Shown here: positions 1 to 13,403 of the stretch, in pieces | Position numbering within the stretch: position 1 is the first letter of the stretch | Layout: each line of letters opens with the position of its first letter | Source: Ascidia mentula | Taxonomy: Eukaryota > Chordata > Ascidiacea > Phlebobranchia > Ascidiidae | NCBI GenBank assembly: GCA_947561715.1 | Contig: OX387200.1 | Location: 22,508,501 to 22,572,500 of the forward strand | Direction of reading: 5' to 3' | DNA length: 64,000 nucleotides | Made by a program: the position numbers and the translations under genes | Notes under the pieces: model-generated | What the model was told of the DNA's origin: nothing | Databases searched by the model: none | The model's input: the letters and a program-made list of their open reading frames with translations, nothing else

Positions 1-64
1 GCAAATTATCCTACGCTGAGACTTACTGCACAGCAGAACCTTTACGCGTTGGCTGTGAGCATAC

Positions 65-68
<4 letters not shown>

Positions 69-115
<47 letters not shown>

Positions 116-132
116 TGCGCGCGCGCGCGCGT
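69..132. repeat. GT/GC microsatellite
   Basis: An uninterrupted GT dinucleotide run (about 69-108) passes through a short GTGCGT transition into a GC run (about 113-131). It is a simple alternating purine-pyrimidine tract of a kind that can adopt Z-DNA. No gene is attached to it. On the minus strand a CTGCAG follows the CA run, which looks like a splice acceptor, but no convincing exon follows. Confidence 0.95.
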
Positions 133-3100
133 CCCAAGCTATATCCTCAGTTTCGCTTCACAATTTTGCAACTATCAATCACAGTGTACGATCTCGTTAG
201 AGGAAATTCATAATTCCTGTAAAAGTCGTTCAGAAAGTTGTTTCTTCATTAAAACTAAATTTCAAATCGCAACTACGTCTAATCCCTAATCTGGAATAAG
301 ATACCAAAATCTATTGTTCATGTATCTTCTTCACATCTTCCAATCATTTGTACGAAATGCTGTAAAACTTTCATCACACGGTAACTCACAACCGAACGCC
401 GAATGAGTTTGAATGCAAATTTCCAAAGCAATTCAAACTCTTCAGTCCCGGCCACAATTCCTCACCGGTGAATATTTGCATGCAAGTTTGTACGAGAGCT
501 TAAACACAGGACGCTCACCAACACAAACACCTTCCCAACTTCTGCTTGTAAGGAGGTGTTACAAAAATGAACAAACTAGTTACGAAGAATTTTTTGGAAA
601 TATTTAAACCTTAATTGTTTCAAACACAAATAAAATCTACCAGCAATGGCGAAATATTTTGTCTAGCTGTGATTCATGATTCAAGCCAGTTTGAAGTTCT
701 TACAATTAACCTCGACCATCCAACCACATACATCCTGCAGAATGTTCAACAAAGCGAAAGAAACTCTCGAAACACCGGACGTGCTTGTGACGTCACAATG
801 TAACGGTGAAGCGTAACAGAAAGCAATCGATTGTCGATGTAACAAAGCAACGTCGAAATGTTGTTTGGAACAAAACACATGTTTTCACAAACTGTTTCTA
901 CAACGGTGACGTCAGAGATCACCGACACTTCGTCGATTGCATACTTTTGTGTCCCGAATTCCAGGAAATAACTACGTCACAATGCAACGCTTTTGTCACT
1001 TCCACTGGTTGAAACATCAGAGCTTCAAGAACGTAAATCAGGGGCGTTCCGCAAAGTTCCAGTTTCGCTTTGAGTCACCAACCGCTTTTGTTACGCAACT
1101 GGAAGATGTATTGTGATGCGACAAAGAGGAAATGTTGGAAGGCAGATGTTGGTTGGTTGAATGAGTCATGGTTGGGCGGATTGAACAAATTTTAAAGAAA
1201 AAACCTTCCAACGAATTCTCTGGTTGAATTAAAACAAGATGGCGGAAACAGCCATAAAGTGATGCGAGTAAAAGCTGCATTTTATTTTTAATGCGCGGCC
1301 GCACAGCCAAGACATGCTACAGAAGTTTCGAAATTTAGTAACGCATTAGTTTCTTTGACGCCAACAATCGCAACCAACACAAGCAAGCATCAGCTTAAAG
1401 CTTAGTTCACAATGAATTTGTATCACGCCTCGCATACACCCAACCAACCAACCACTAACTTACAACTTTCTGCAACTTTCAATAGGAAGATCACTTTACT
1501 GTAGGCAGAAAATCGAACGACACAAAACCGTTTCCGCTTTCGGTTGCTTTCAGACAGAAAGGCGACCTCGTCACGCTACACTTGTGCCCAGTCACGCGAA
1601 AAACCAGTAAAACGCGGTAAACCGTAACAAATGTAGAGGAGTGGAAGGAGGGACGAAATACTGAGTAAACTTGTTAGTTACCTTCTCACATACTTCGACA
1701 AACCCAATAAATATTTGGTCATCTCATCTCCCACCATTCCTCAAAACAAATCTTTTTAGCACACTCCTCCCCGTGCTGTCCACACACGCTTGACATCGTG
1801 TCTGTTGCTTGCACAAAAATCATTGTATGAAAACATACAATCTACCGCTTGTCAAATTATTTAACAACCTTTTCAACCTTCTCCTAACTAAACTATGAGC
1901 AACAGGTCAGTATGACTTGGTGAGGCAAGAGCTGGCATGTCGTGATGGTGTGACGAATGGATACGTCGGGGTTTCATTAACAACAGTCACGACTTACACG
2001 GAACACGGAAAAAATTTAACTCCACTTTTTGTTGAAACTCTTGAGAAGTTCCCCGAAACGACCAACTAACGTCACGATTTGCCAATATGACATCATAAAG
2101 CATGTCGGATCCATATATTATGTAGTTGCACGGGTGCAGTGGTTTAAGGCAACTTTAAGCAGCTTCAATGGCAACAAAACGTAACCGGGTTGAATTAGTG
2201 GAGATTCTGACAAAACAGTCGCAACTGTTGACGAACAGTGAGCGATTAATTTTCACAACGATGCACACTGGTAAATCTGAAGCAAAGTCGCGACCCCGGA
2301 TGACCCTGTATTAAGGAAGCAGCAACTAATTGGAATCTGCAGTCGTTTCAACTCTGCGAGTTCAACCTCACTTCGCAATATGGTGCGGGCTTAGCGAACT
2401 GCTTGAGGCTATTAAAGTGGTCGAACACTTCCCACTGAATAAAGGCGGCACACAGCAAGTTGAAAACATATGGGTACGAAACCATGCAGCCACATTCACT
2501 ACACCACAAGCTAACATTCAAATCATCTAAGCAGGATAAAGTTTCATCACAATAAGACGCACGTGGTATGAGTTTATGAATAGTTTTGCTGAAGCAGCAT
2601 AAGCTGAGCCAGGAAGTCGTGACTGACACAGACGCTTAATAAGGCAACAAAATAAAGTCCAGTAAAATTACTCACGGGGTGTTTAGCCCAACGAAACTTC
2701 TTCCGCGTTACCTCGCTTTTAGTCACGCTTGAGCGCCACAGCACGATTTTCTAACCAACAAAATTTAAACCAAATCTCCTTGGGAGTTCATCCTTCTGTT
2801 CCTGACCTGGTGTTGCAACTCTTTACCCTCAAACATTTCTCTGGTTCTGATCTCTTTGGTTCAATCAGAATAACTTTCTACATCAATCGGTCATGTTTAA
2901 ATGTTACACACAGCATCGTCCGCACTATAACTGTGAGAGCAATCTTTACCTGAAAAACTAAAGTTTTGTAATCCCCCCAGGCTGTCCAAGTGTACGCCAG
3001 GAAAGAGTTATGCGACATCTAGTGCAAGTCGCCCTGGGCAAATTCGCATATTTCTCCGCCCTCCTCTAGTTTATTTTTCGATTCTTCTTGTCACGGTTTC

Positions 3101-4859
3101 GGTTTAAACTCCGGATCGAAATTCGCCAAAGGAAAATCATGTAAATTGAAAGAATCAGAAAATATATTTCAACTTTCCGAAACTGAAGCGCAAACTTTCC
3201 ACCAATGTTAAGAGAGACCTGGGTGTAGGAGTCCATACAATGCTCAACACTGCCCTGTGTCTCATATTCTGGAATATTCAACTAATCACGCGGAATAAAT
3301 CGCGTTGTCTCGCGTTGTGAACCGACACCACTCAGGACACGCTACTGTTCCTACCATTACTTCCGCATCAACCAACCTGGCGCCTATGACGTAACACTGC
3401 GTTTGTTTACATTACAAAGCCGCTGTTTGTTCCACTACTGAACAGGTTAAACTTATAACTAGATAACGTGCGAAAGTGACGTCACTAATCATCAATTATT
3501 ATGTCAAACATTAACAAAGGGCGGGGCGGTTTTTTCAATCTGTTCGACGTGTATCACGTGACTTTATTGTCCAATCACAAGAATAATCTTCACCCGAACC
3601 TACACGGCGAGTGCTAAAGAAGATGCCCGAGAGTTACGACATTATTCCGTCACATCGATGTAACAAAGACTCGCCAGAGGCTATTGTTGCATCACAACGA
3701 CGATATTCACTAATGTGCCGCTTGTTCAAGAAAATCGATTTTTCTACAAGAAAATTACCACCAGAAGATGTTTGCTTTCTACAGAGATGGAAAGTTTCCT
3801 TAAAACACGGAAAGAAGTTCCGTCCCCTCGAATGGTACAGCTTAATTATCGTGAATCACCAACTTTAAAAACGTCCCGATATAGAAAATGCCCCAGGAGA
3901 ATACGATCCGGAATAATTCATCAGATACCGCTAAATGTGCTCTGGCTTTTTCAAAATGCAAAGTTTTACTGCAACGTTAGGGTGGCAACTTTCATCGAAT
4001 ATTTGTGAAAGCGGTCGAGTTGAACCGGCCCCGGGCCCAACTTCGGCCCAAACTCACGACGATCAGTTTCCGGTGCCACATGCCTTCAGGGTAGGTCTGC
4101 ATCGAGACTAACGAGCGACTTAAACAATGAACAGATATACGACGCTTTCGTTGAGAAAAAAAACAGGCTTATGTGCGCCATCTAGCGGGTGTATTTAGTT
4201 AGGTTTTAAACGAACTTCCCACAAATGCGTGACGTCAGGATGATGAACACAGCGCTCCATGGAGACGAGCGTAAAGTGGATGAGACCTCAGGGGGTCAAT
4301 TAGTTCAGTTCGGAGAAGTCGAATCTCAAGAGGATTCGAATCACAACCAGGTTGTCGTGTTTCACACAGCAACCAACCCCTATGTCCAAAAATAAATGAA
4401 ACGTGAAAGTTTCAAATAAAACTTCCTACAATTTACTGCCCGTAGGACCTGAGGAAAATTAAAATTAACGACAGAAAAGAATCCGAATTATTTCAAGGTT
4501 TGCATCAGACCTGGCATTTTCGCCTAATTCTAACCAAATTGGAATTCCTACAACATTGCAACGTCGATTTATTATCCGCTATTGTTGCATCGTGCATGAC
4601 GTAACAACCAATTCGCCCATTGGTTTGTGGGTAATTATAGTGCGTTAGGTTGGAAACACGTGGTCAGTGAATTTTATCCTGAAGTAACAAAGATGCCCAT
4701 CTATAACCACACAACGTCACGCTTGAAACAAACGTCTTCAGATAATCCGAAACTTTGCCTATTCCGGACAAATTTAACGATAAATGGTTGACAAATAGCG
4801 TGCAACAATCTTAAACCTCTATCGCGACAACTGGGAATTTCCGAGCAACCTCCACTCAC
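133..4859. other. Unassigned sequence, left flank
   Basis: No exon with recognisable homology was found on either strand. All reading frames are short and lack domain motifs. TGACGTCA-type words recur, for example at 788-795, 907-914 and 3477-3484. A GC-box-like GGGCGGGGC (about 3518) and a CCAAT (about 3571) lie shortly before the small frame at 3623. The missing 3' exons of the IkappaB-like gene could be here, but none could be identified with confidence. Confidence 0.5.
3623..3868 (+). CDS. Small hypothetical frame behind promoter-like sequence
   Basis: An 81-codon ATG-initiated frame begins with MPESYDIIPSHRC. It is basic and lysine-rich, with no signal peptide, membrane segment or recognised domain. 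It deserves mention only because GC-box and CCAAT-like sequence and an E-box (CACGTG, about 3556) lie within about 100 bases upstream, as at a transcription start. It could be a first exon whose true end is a splice donor inside the frame, or simply chance. No function is proposed. Confidence 0.15.
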   Translation: MPESYDIIPSHRCNKDSPEAIVASQRRYSLMCRLFKKIDFSTRKLPPEDVCFLQRWKVSLKHGKKFRPLEWYSLIIVNHQL

Positions 4860-6151
4860 CGTCAAGATTTTTTTTTTCCAGTCTCTCAAGCGAAGATCCC
4901 TCAACCACTCGCCGCAAGGTGGCGTATTCGGTCTCTTTGCAGCTGTGTTTGACGGCCAGATGCACACCGTTGTTGCCATAGCGATCAGTGACGTCAAGAC
5001 ATGTTGCGTTAGTTTCAATAAATAGTGCCGCAAGTGTCGGGTTGTCTGTGATAAGAGCGATGTGGCAGGGAGTCTGTCAGTACATAGAAATATTAGGAAA
5101 CGGGGAATAACCGGTGACTTGTGGAGACAACACTAAACATTTCTTGAATTGTCAAGTGTTCTTAGAGAAATCTTTTTCACATGTGATTATTGCGCCACTA
5201 CATAACAGCAGGTAAATTTCCAGGTAATTCGCTGAATTATTTGCGACAAACTTGAAGGTGTCAAGAAAGAATGCGACTGTGAGCCACGCAGAACTTCTCT
5301 AGCTTGGGGCAATATCTTTGCAAGGCAACAATCGTAAAACAACGCTCGTCCTCGCCGGTTGGAAAAGTTTCAATTTCCGAATCATTTTAATTATTGTTTG
5401 TCAAGGTTTGGGTTAAGATTGTCAAAAACAAAATTATTTTGCATATTAGCGCTCGATTTTATCTGATAACATGCAAATTAGTATCGATCTATTAAACAAC
5501 ACTGACAACAACTCTACAAATTTTCAATATTACGTCATAATTATAGCTGATATGGAATTGTTTACAATTTATTTCGAAATCTTTTTTGAGAGAACTTTGC
5601 AGTGAGAAAAAATTGTCCATTGTCTGGTGCACAATTCCGACCGAATTTTCAACCAAATAACTTTACCTGCATGAGGCCGTTCCTGATGTCACATGACACG
5701 TTACCCTTCACTAAGCAATTCAACAATTCCCGCGTCAGTGCTTCGTCGCCCTTAGCAACCGCGATATGCAAAGGCCTGTGTTAAGAAACAATGGATGCAT
5801 TGTTGTCGGTAAATGAATATAAAGGATGAGAAATATGGTGCCTCCCTTGATGCATAATATGGTTATTACGTCATAATTTACCTTGGTGTAAAACGTATTC
5901 AAGTTCTAATAATGCCGACAAAAACAAACAAACAAATGCAGATGAAACCGTGTAGAAAAATCTCTGACTCACGTGTCCCCGTCCTCGTCACGCATCAGTG
6001 CCCACTGCAACTTGGCCATTGTTTCGTCACAGTGTGGTGTAGGTGGAGGAGGAGGTTCGGTTTTCGAACGAATCATGTGTTCGTAATAATATAGTTGGAT
6101 TGTTTTGAGGAATGCTTCGGTTTGTGTGAGGGTTGGGGGGTTTTCCGCCAT
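4860..6151 (-). CDS. IkappaB/Bcl-3-like ankyrin-repeat protein (three exons, 3' end not found)
   Basis: Three exons on the minus strand splice in frame: 6151-5973, 5775-5667 and 5073-4860, each with GT donor and AG acceptor. The first begins MAENPPTLTQTEAF, has a proline run, and ends MRDEDGDT. The second continues PLHIAVAKGDEALTRELL and ends RNGLMQ. The third gives TPCHIALITDNPTLAALF, then LDVTDRYGNNGVHLAV, and ends KKNLDG. In IkappaB, Bcl-3 and NF-kappaB p100/p105 proteins the same signatures (DEDGDTPLHIAV, QTPLHLAVIT, DRxGNxxLHLA) open the ankyrin domain that binds Rel/NF-kappaB dimers and controls their nuclear activity. That role is known for the family and inferred here. No Rel homology domain is visible upstream, so an IkappaB or Bcl-3 type is favoured over p105. 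The ATG at 6151 may be the start, but an upstream exon cannot be excluded. The remaining repeats are missing. Confidence 0.75.
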
Positions 6152-9100
6152 GACGTCACTGTGGCAGTGGTTTGAGGGGGAGGGTCACAATCAAGGGGAG
6201 GGGGGCATCACTATGTTCGCAGACATTACCTAGGAGGGGGGGTCGCGGTTCTGTGAAAATAAAGTTTCTGGTCAAAATCCTCCCAGCTGCCTGCTACCTG
6301 GTGGTTCTGTGTACATAATATATCCATTGTGATTTTTATGTTAAAATTCTGTCTGAATAAATGTGAATAAACCCAAACGAAATGTTGAAACTTGGACCGA
6401 AGCAAATTTCTCTGCAAAGGTTATTGTGGCAGTGAAACCATTATACATCAGCTCAAGCAGATGTAATCGTAACCAACAGCAAACAGCAAGATATTTCACT
6501 ACACATTGAAGCAAGTAAGACTAAAAAACCTCAGATATTTTTGTACCATAGTTTGTATGTAGAAACTATAAAGTTTCTAATTGTAAAGCTGTCACACGAC
6601 TTTCACTATTCTCATATAACCCAAGGAGGTTTCAGCCACACAATAGGCACGTTCCAATATAAATGAATCACCAATTGTTAGAGAACAATGATGAAATGAT
6701 TTAAATTATTATTTTAAATACGCGCGTTATTTGTACATACGTTTGTTACGTCATAAAGTGATATCATAAACCCCTCATGACAATGACGCGCACAAATATG
6801 TGAAGAAACGTCAGTTTTCCATAAAGTTGTGTAGGTGGCCTTGAATTTTGGTCCTAAAGCATGTGTCTTCTTGTTCAAACTGACCGGTCACCCGGTTAGT
6901 TGGGTATTCCGCCAACCCCCAAACAAGACCACGTTTTATAGATGAAAATTTTATTTAAAACGTCATAATAGAACCTTTGTCTTTGAAAGCACAATGTAAA
7001 TATGCTCATCAATCAAGCGCAGGTATCACAATCAAACTCAGTAGGGTATGTGTTATATTTTTAATGATATTTTAGGATGAAATGCGATGTCAAATTCGGA
7101 AAGTTTGTGTGACGTCAGTAAGAAAAGCTTGTCGTTTTCTGGTGGAGGTGAAAACTTTTATAAATCAAAAATCACGGCAAACAAGAATTAAAATGGAATA
7201 GAAACAAGGCAGGAATGATACAAATTATGAGAATATAACATTCCCTGGTGCTTTACCGACTAATTCTAGAACTTTCCCGGCAAAGTAGAATTCCCCTAAA
7301 CGCGCGGCGCCTTTTCACAAATGACGTAGCTATCGTCGCGTTCGAATGTAATCGGAGAAAAGCTGGGTCGCGCGCTCTCTGTTACGCAACTATGGTTACC
7401 GAAATACTTGCGGGCAAATATCCGGAAAGGGTTGGGTTCCTGCCTCACCCGCAACTAAACAATCAAACTTTGACAAAATGTTTCATTTTTTTTTCAACTA
7501 ACTTTGAACGGAGTTGTTATAAACGTTGATGTTATTGATACATTTGTATTACATGTTGTAAACATTCAATTTATTTGACATTCCAATTGATATTTTTTTC
7601 ATAATTTATGAATTCTACTCTGGTTCACTAAAAACGGACTTTAAAGACCTCAAATTTCGTGAAAGGAGAATATTTTTCAATTCAAAACCACTCCAGTTTG
7701 TGAAAGGCTAAAGTGCTGGCTAAGAGCCTTCAACTCACTGCTGCTGCTTCGCTGTTTCGTCACAAACGCCTTCTGTCAAAGGACAAAGACATTATATTTA
7801 AACTTTACCTTTTTGTCACAAATAAGTCCTTTAAACTACCTTCAAATACTTGGTGACAAAACTATTGACAATTTAATCGTCATAATATCCTTTGTTGTAT
7901 GTGACGTAACAACTTTCACTGTAAGGAATTGTTCCAAACCAAGCGAAATGTTGGAGATTTACGAAGTCATAAACGTTGTTGTTCCATCCAACGAGCCAGC
8001 TACAGGGCGACAATCGTTTCAGCATATTTCCTGGCAACCACACAACGCTGTAAGCACGAACATACAACAAATACACTCAACGCTGCAACGTCTTAACACC
8101 ACGAAATTAAAACACGCTCACTCTGCTCGTTGACAACACTTAAGTAACATTACCAGCACAACTGACACAGGCGAGCTGGCATGCTGGACAGTTTACCTGC
8201 AAAGCTAACAGACAGCAGAATGTAAAACGCACACGCAACGAGGCAGTCGTCACACAGCCACTCTCAGCCGCCGTGGAACGGTTTGACCTACAACAGAGGC
8301 AAGGGCTCACGCGTGACGTACCGTGTTTGTTCAAGCGTATCGCACGTCACAATGCGATCGCGGCGCCGTACGGTTTCTGTGAAGAGGAACTTGAATATCG
8401 AGCTGGCAGTTGGGTGATGGAAGTCGTAGTCGCGTTAATCCCTTACAAGTCGGGCGAATAAGTTAAAGGCTTCCTTTATTTTGAACACAAATTCTACATA
8501 TTTAAAACGAAAAAAAGCTTTTATGACGTTAACAAACAAGATCATTCCATTCACCTTAATCACGTGATAAGCACGTCGCCTGCCACAAGAATAACTTCCA
8601 AATTTCAGATATTTGACATTTTATCCGCTTTCAGATTCATCAACTTTTTATTTCCTAGACTTTTATTATAAATTATTTCGGAAATAAACATCACACGCTC
8701 TGATCGTTTCTTAACTTCCACACTTTGCATTAAACCACCGTCAGATACGCAATGTGGGAAGTGGTGGATGTGTAAGGGGAGGTTTATGTAAAACATGTTG
8801 TGTGCAGCTCATTACACGACCACCATCACGATATTTCAACCAATTCATGTTCGGTGTTCCAACTTTCAGGGTGGTTGCATAGGCACGAGGTCCAATGTTT
8901 TCCAACTTTTAAACGCAAGAAGTCATTTTGTTTAGAACTTCAATTTTACCAAATAGCGTCTCTTACCACGGCGTTCGACCAAGTGTGACGAATTCACGTT
9001 CGAAAACTATGCCTAAGTTTGTGACGTAACAATGCAACATTGCATTAAGGCGATGAAGAAGTTTTCTATGAGCTGTGAGGAGATCGATAATTTGCTGGAA

Positions 9101-12100
9101 TACTAAACCCACAGGGAATTCACCGAAACCGCGATTTTGACGTCACGGCGTTAGGAATTTAGTTTTCTTCATAGTTGGATAAGTTGGTTCTATGTTGATC
9201 ACTTCACAAAAAAAAAAAAAAGCCGTGACGTCATGTATGGGGAGAAATACTTAGGTGATACGCTCGATTGATTTTGTTTTGACACTTTTGGTATATTGAC
9301 GCCACTTTACGGCTCGTTTCAAACAGTGGAGGTTTTCAATATAAATGTTCTCGTACCGACAATTAACTTTACTTCAAGTCAATATTTGAAAAATCAAACT
9401 TCATGTTGACAACTTAAGTTGTGACGTATTCCCTAATAAATGAAAACTTTTCGGCGCCAACAAATTTCTCCGAACAAGTTCCGGTGTTTTTGAAAAGTCA
9501 GATATCGTTCGATGTGGTTGAAGGGGGTCCCCAATAACACCCTGAGGGGGAAAACACTGCTGGGATGAATCACTGTTCGCATGTCCCAGCCTGACACCAA
9601 GTTGTAATACGTCACAACAACCTGAGTTCAGAGGAATTCTAGAGGTGTTAGAGAAAGTGCAGAGAGGCGTGAAGCGCATGTGTATTGGTGCGGAACGAGC
9701 TCGACCCCCGGAAAAAGCAAGTGTTTCCCGGTTTAAGGGAAACTCAACGAGGCGTGACCAGTATGTGTTGGTGAAATCGTCTCAGCTTGAGCCCAGACAT
9801 CAGCCGACACAAATAAATTTGAGAAAGTTTGAATTAATTTTCTGTAAATTCGCCCCAAAATAACCTCAAAGAATTCAATTTCTTCTCACAATTCTTAACA
9901 TCGAAATTTGCCAATCTTGTAAATATTTGCACGACGATTCGTCAGAGTATCGGAGCCGCCAGATTGGTTTAAATAGAAGTAAAGAGCGATCACGAGACGA
10001 GAATAGCAAACACAAAAGTCACTGAATCCATTACTCGGTAAATATTGTCAAAGGGGGTTCTGCAAACTCACCGTGAGCTGAAAGTTCCTCGACAAGCTAA
10101 ACTTTGGGTTTTAACCTAAGCTTTGTTTTTACACATTTTTGAAGCTGGGTCCTCATTAAGAGGTTGGTATGGGTACGAAGGAATATTTGTTACCAGAACA
10201 AAACAAAATTCCCAGAGCAAATCTCCTCAAACATTGACACAAAAACAAAATTTCTGTCACAAAGTTTTTGTAACAAAACAAATTTTTGAAATTGAATTTC
10301 TTTCGATAGTTTGCAATTAAACTAATTCCATGAAACGAAACACTATTTAACAAACTTCTCTTCACATACGAGCAAACGCTGAACAAATAACTTTGCCTTT
10401 CACATCACGCACCCAGTGTATTACACAGCGCCTTCATCTCTGCTTGATAAAACTTTCCAAGAAATGTCTCAGAAATTCCGCCCTGAGCTTCCGTCTGAGG
10501 ACCAGAAACGTTTGACGGGAAATAAATAAATGCAGATTCTTCTCAGGAAGCATCGAGAGCTTCCCAGCCCTCGGGCGATGTTTTACCGACGTTGTAGACT
10601 TGCTTGAAACCGCAGTCGATGCGCGACCCTCCAGACACCTTTCCCGAACGTTTTTGTTTGAGAATTTTACGCGGCAAATAATTGGGCGCTGTTTCGCTTC
10701 AGGTTTTTCAGTTTCTTACAAACTAAGTCTCGAGAAACGAAATTACCAAAATCCAAAAAGCACGTTTCTTGGAATAAGTGCTACGCCACAGTTAAAGTGT
10801 TTTAAGTAGAAACAAATGCAAAATACTCCACAGAACTGTAACGTGTTAATGAAAAGTCCTGCAAACGAACTGTTGATCAGAATACACACTGAACAATTCC
10901 AACAATTCATATGCAATGCATTACTAAATTATTAAGGTTATGGATGATTGGTCTCAAATGGCACCTCCCCAAACATTCTTATGGGTCAAGATTACTCGCA
11001 AATATATTTTCCAGGTTTGGAAAATCTGGCAAACCGCTAACCGTTGCATTCGCGTGGTAACGACGACATTTTCTAAATCTCTGTCCTTTTTTGGAAGTTA
11101 CACAAGATTGCGGTTCACGGAATAGACAAAAAAGTTTGTTGTAAATGATAAAAATATTCCATCGACTGTATGGTTTGCAATGAAATTATCGTGGTTGGAA
11201 ATAAAAATGTACAAAATTATGAATATTTGTGCACAAAGTTTGGCTCCATGTTCGTTGTTAAAAGGTTTGATATTTTTGTGATGGGTTGAAAGATATTCAG
11301 ATTATAAAAAGCCCCCGGCAATATATCGGGTTGAGGCGGTTTGTTGATAACAAAACATCCGTTTAATTTCAAAGTTATTTAGTATTTCCGTATGCTTTAT
11401 TTTTAACTGAATTTTAAATTTTGTGTAATTCCAATACACGAAAAAATTACGCGATTAGAGATATTTTTGAATCATAAATTCATAAATAGTATAGTTTTCG
11501 TGTTTGTGACGTAACAGAACGGAACAAAACGCGCGACATCTCATCATCGATGCAAAAAGAAGTCGGTATTTCTGTGACTTGTGACAATCGTCTGGCCCGC
11601 GGCAAAAACGGGTGTTTATTATTACGTCATTGACGGAAAGGACCGAAATTTTTGGGCCTTCGGTCGAAAATTATTGTAGGGTGTCGGAGAAAGTTAAAAA
11701 TAATAACGGAAATTTACATTAAAATTTGATTACTATGACGTCATACCTATTGGCCACTTGTAAATTTTCGCTTCAAAAACTCACGGTTTGGAGCTTGCTG
11801 GGTTTTTCCTATTGAAACAAATGACAACGGTCTCTGCGGTTCTATTTTGCAACAATGCTCGCATTATTTGATAACAATGGCCCACCGCGGTCAGTACATC
11901 TTAATGTAAACACGTAATTCAAAAATAAATTATATCGTGATCTTAAAACGGAAGTCTGTCACAATAACCGCGTTCTGCCCCTTGGTATCTCTAGTTATGA
12001 TGTCACAATGTCAGCTGTGAGGTCATAAGGTTCGCAAGAAATGTTTCCACAGGTTAAAGTTAAGAAGAAATTATGAGAAATGTCCCGACATCGGCTGATA

Positions 12101-13380
12101 CAACTTGTAAATAAGATAAACTCGGACAACAGTTACATTTTGTTTTTTCTTCACTTCCCAATCTTAACAAATATTTCATCTGTGTTATTCCATCGGTTAG
12201 CCATCTCATGAAACTTACACTTAACACCTCATTTAACATATCTGTAAATATGCCAGGAATAACTACAAACTTAAATAATGTGTAGAGACAAGCTAAGTTC
12301 ACCTTGTTACCTCAAATCCCTTGCCACCTAACCTTAGTGACCTTCTGTATACGCTTCACTGCCCCTAAAACTAGGTCATGCTTTATTGAGGGATCTGGCT
12401 ATTGTCACGTCACCAACCGACGCTCTGTTGCGCAAACAATAGCAAGTTGTTTGTAGTCATTTGTATAGTTGAGTTAAAGCTGAAGCAAACTTAACGTGTA
12501 CAAATTCTCTGGCGCAGAATGAGCTGGCAAACCTCTGAAAATATACATTTATAGTGTTTTTGTAGCTTGCTAATACATATTCCTGAAATATGGCTTGGTG
12601 TTTAGTTAAAATCACGCTGATAATTTGCCAACAGCGCAAAAACAAATCAAATTTTCAAAATCATTAAAAAACATAAACTTGGGTAAAATCAGGAAATATC
12701 CTTAGATTAAAAAAAAAAATTAGAAACCAATCAGAAGACAACATTTTTTTACGTAACTTTCAACAAAATAACTGTCCGAGTTTGAAATTCGTCTAAAATT
12801 ATTTACATTCATTTGCTTAACATAGAAGCAATAAAATTGCAAAAATCCATTGGATAAATATTGGGATAACAGCAATTGTTCGTTTTGGCAAAATGTGGGG
12901 TTTTCCGAAGTATTCGATTTAAATTTCGCTTTAAATAATTGATTTAATAATAATTTCTTAAAAATCGACTTGAAAATAGCGTGAAGAACGTTGTTATGGT
13001 GACGCGATTAGATACGGTTGAGTGGTTTGCAGTTTACTGGTCTGTTACGTAAAACAATGCAGATTGTTTTGTCGTTATTTTGTCACAGATATTAATGTAT
13101 TTTCCCGCTTTTTTGAGTTTCTGTTTTATGCATCTCATTAGAAATGCTTCTTTACCAGATTTGTGTCACTGTTATCATGGGGACAAAGAGGGGCATACAA
13201 ACCCCTCATACTTAGCTTAACACACGCAGGAAACATTGTGCAAGGTTTATCTGCTTAAACATAGATCATGCTGGGAATACTAGCTTGTATTACTTAAAAA
13301 TTGGTTCTTACAATTTTAAAGGCCTATTTTATTTAAACTATGATGATGAATATTCTTAATATGTTTCTGTATATTTTCAG
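6152..13380. other. Long intergenic region without recognisable gene
   Basis: About 7.2 kb separates the IkappaB-like gene (transcribed leftwards) from the dynein gene (transcribed rightwards), so it should hold the regulatory DNA of both divergent genes. Only short frames without domain signatures were seen. The sequence is AT-rich with scattered TGACGTCA/TGACGTAA words, a poly-A run near 9210, and no long repeats recognised by eye. Upstream untranslated exons of either gene would not be detectable here. Confidence 0.5.
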
Positions 13381-13403
13381 TATGGTTTTCACCGCTGTAG
13401 GCC
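13361..13403 (+). promoter_or_regulatory. Splice acceptor and short 5' leader before dynein start codon
   Basis: A pyrimidine-rich tract ending TATATTTTCAG (AG at 13379-13380) lies only 23 bases before the ATG at 13404. The ATG context is GCCATGG, a very good Kozak match. An acceptor this close to the start means either a 5' untranslated intron or, as is common in ascidians, spliced-leader trans-splicing. Which one applies cannot be decided from sequence alone. Confidence 0.5.

Noticed and set aside
71-289. Frame over the microsatellite
   Set aside because: Repeated valine-cysteine and alanine-arginine is a translation of the GT/GC repeat, not a gene.
4200-4285. Next exon of the IkappaB-like gene
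   Set aside because: An acceptor and matching phase exist, but the peptide lacks the TxLHxA ankyrin signature and stops after about 30 codons.
7813-8133. 106-codon plus-strand frame
   Set aside because: No domain, no convincing start context and no paralogue within the window. Most likely chance.
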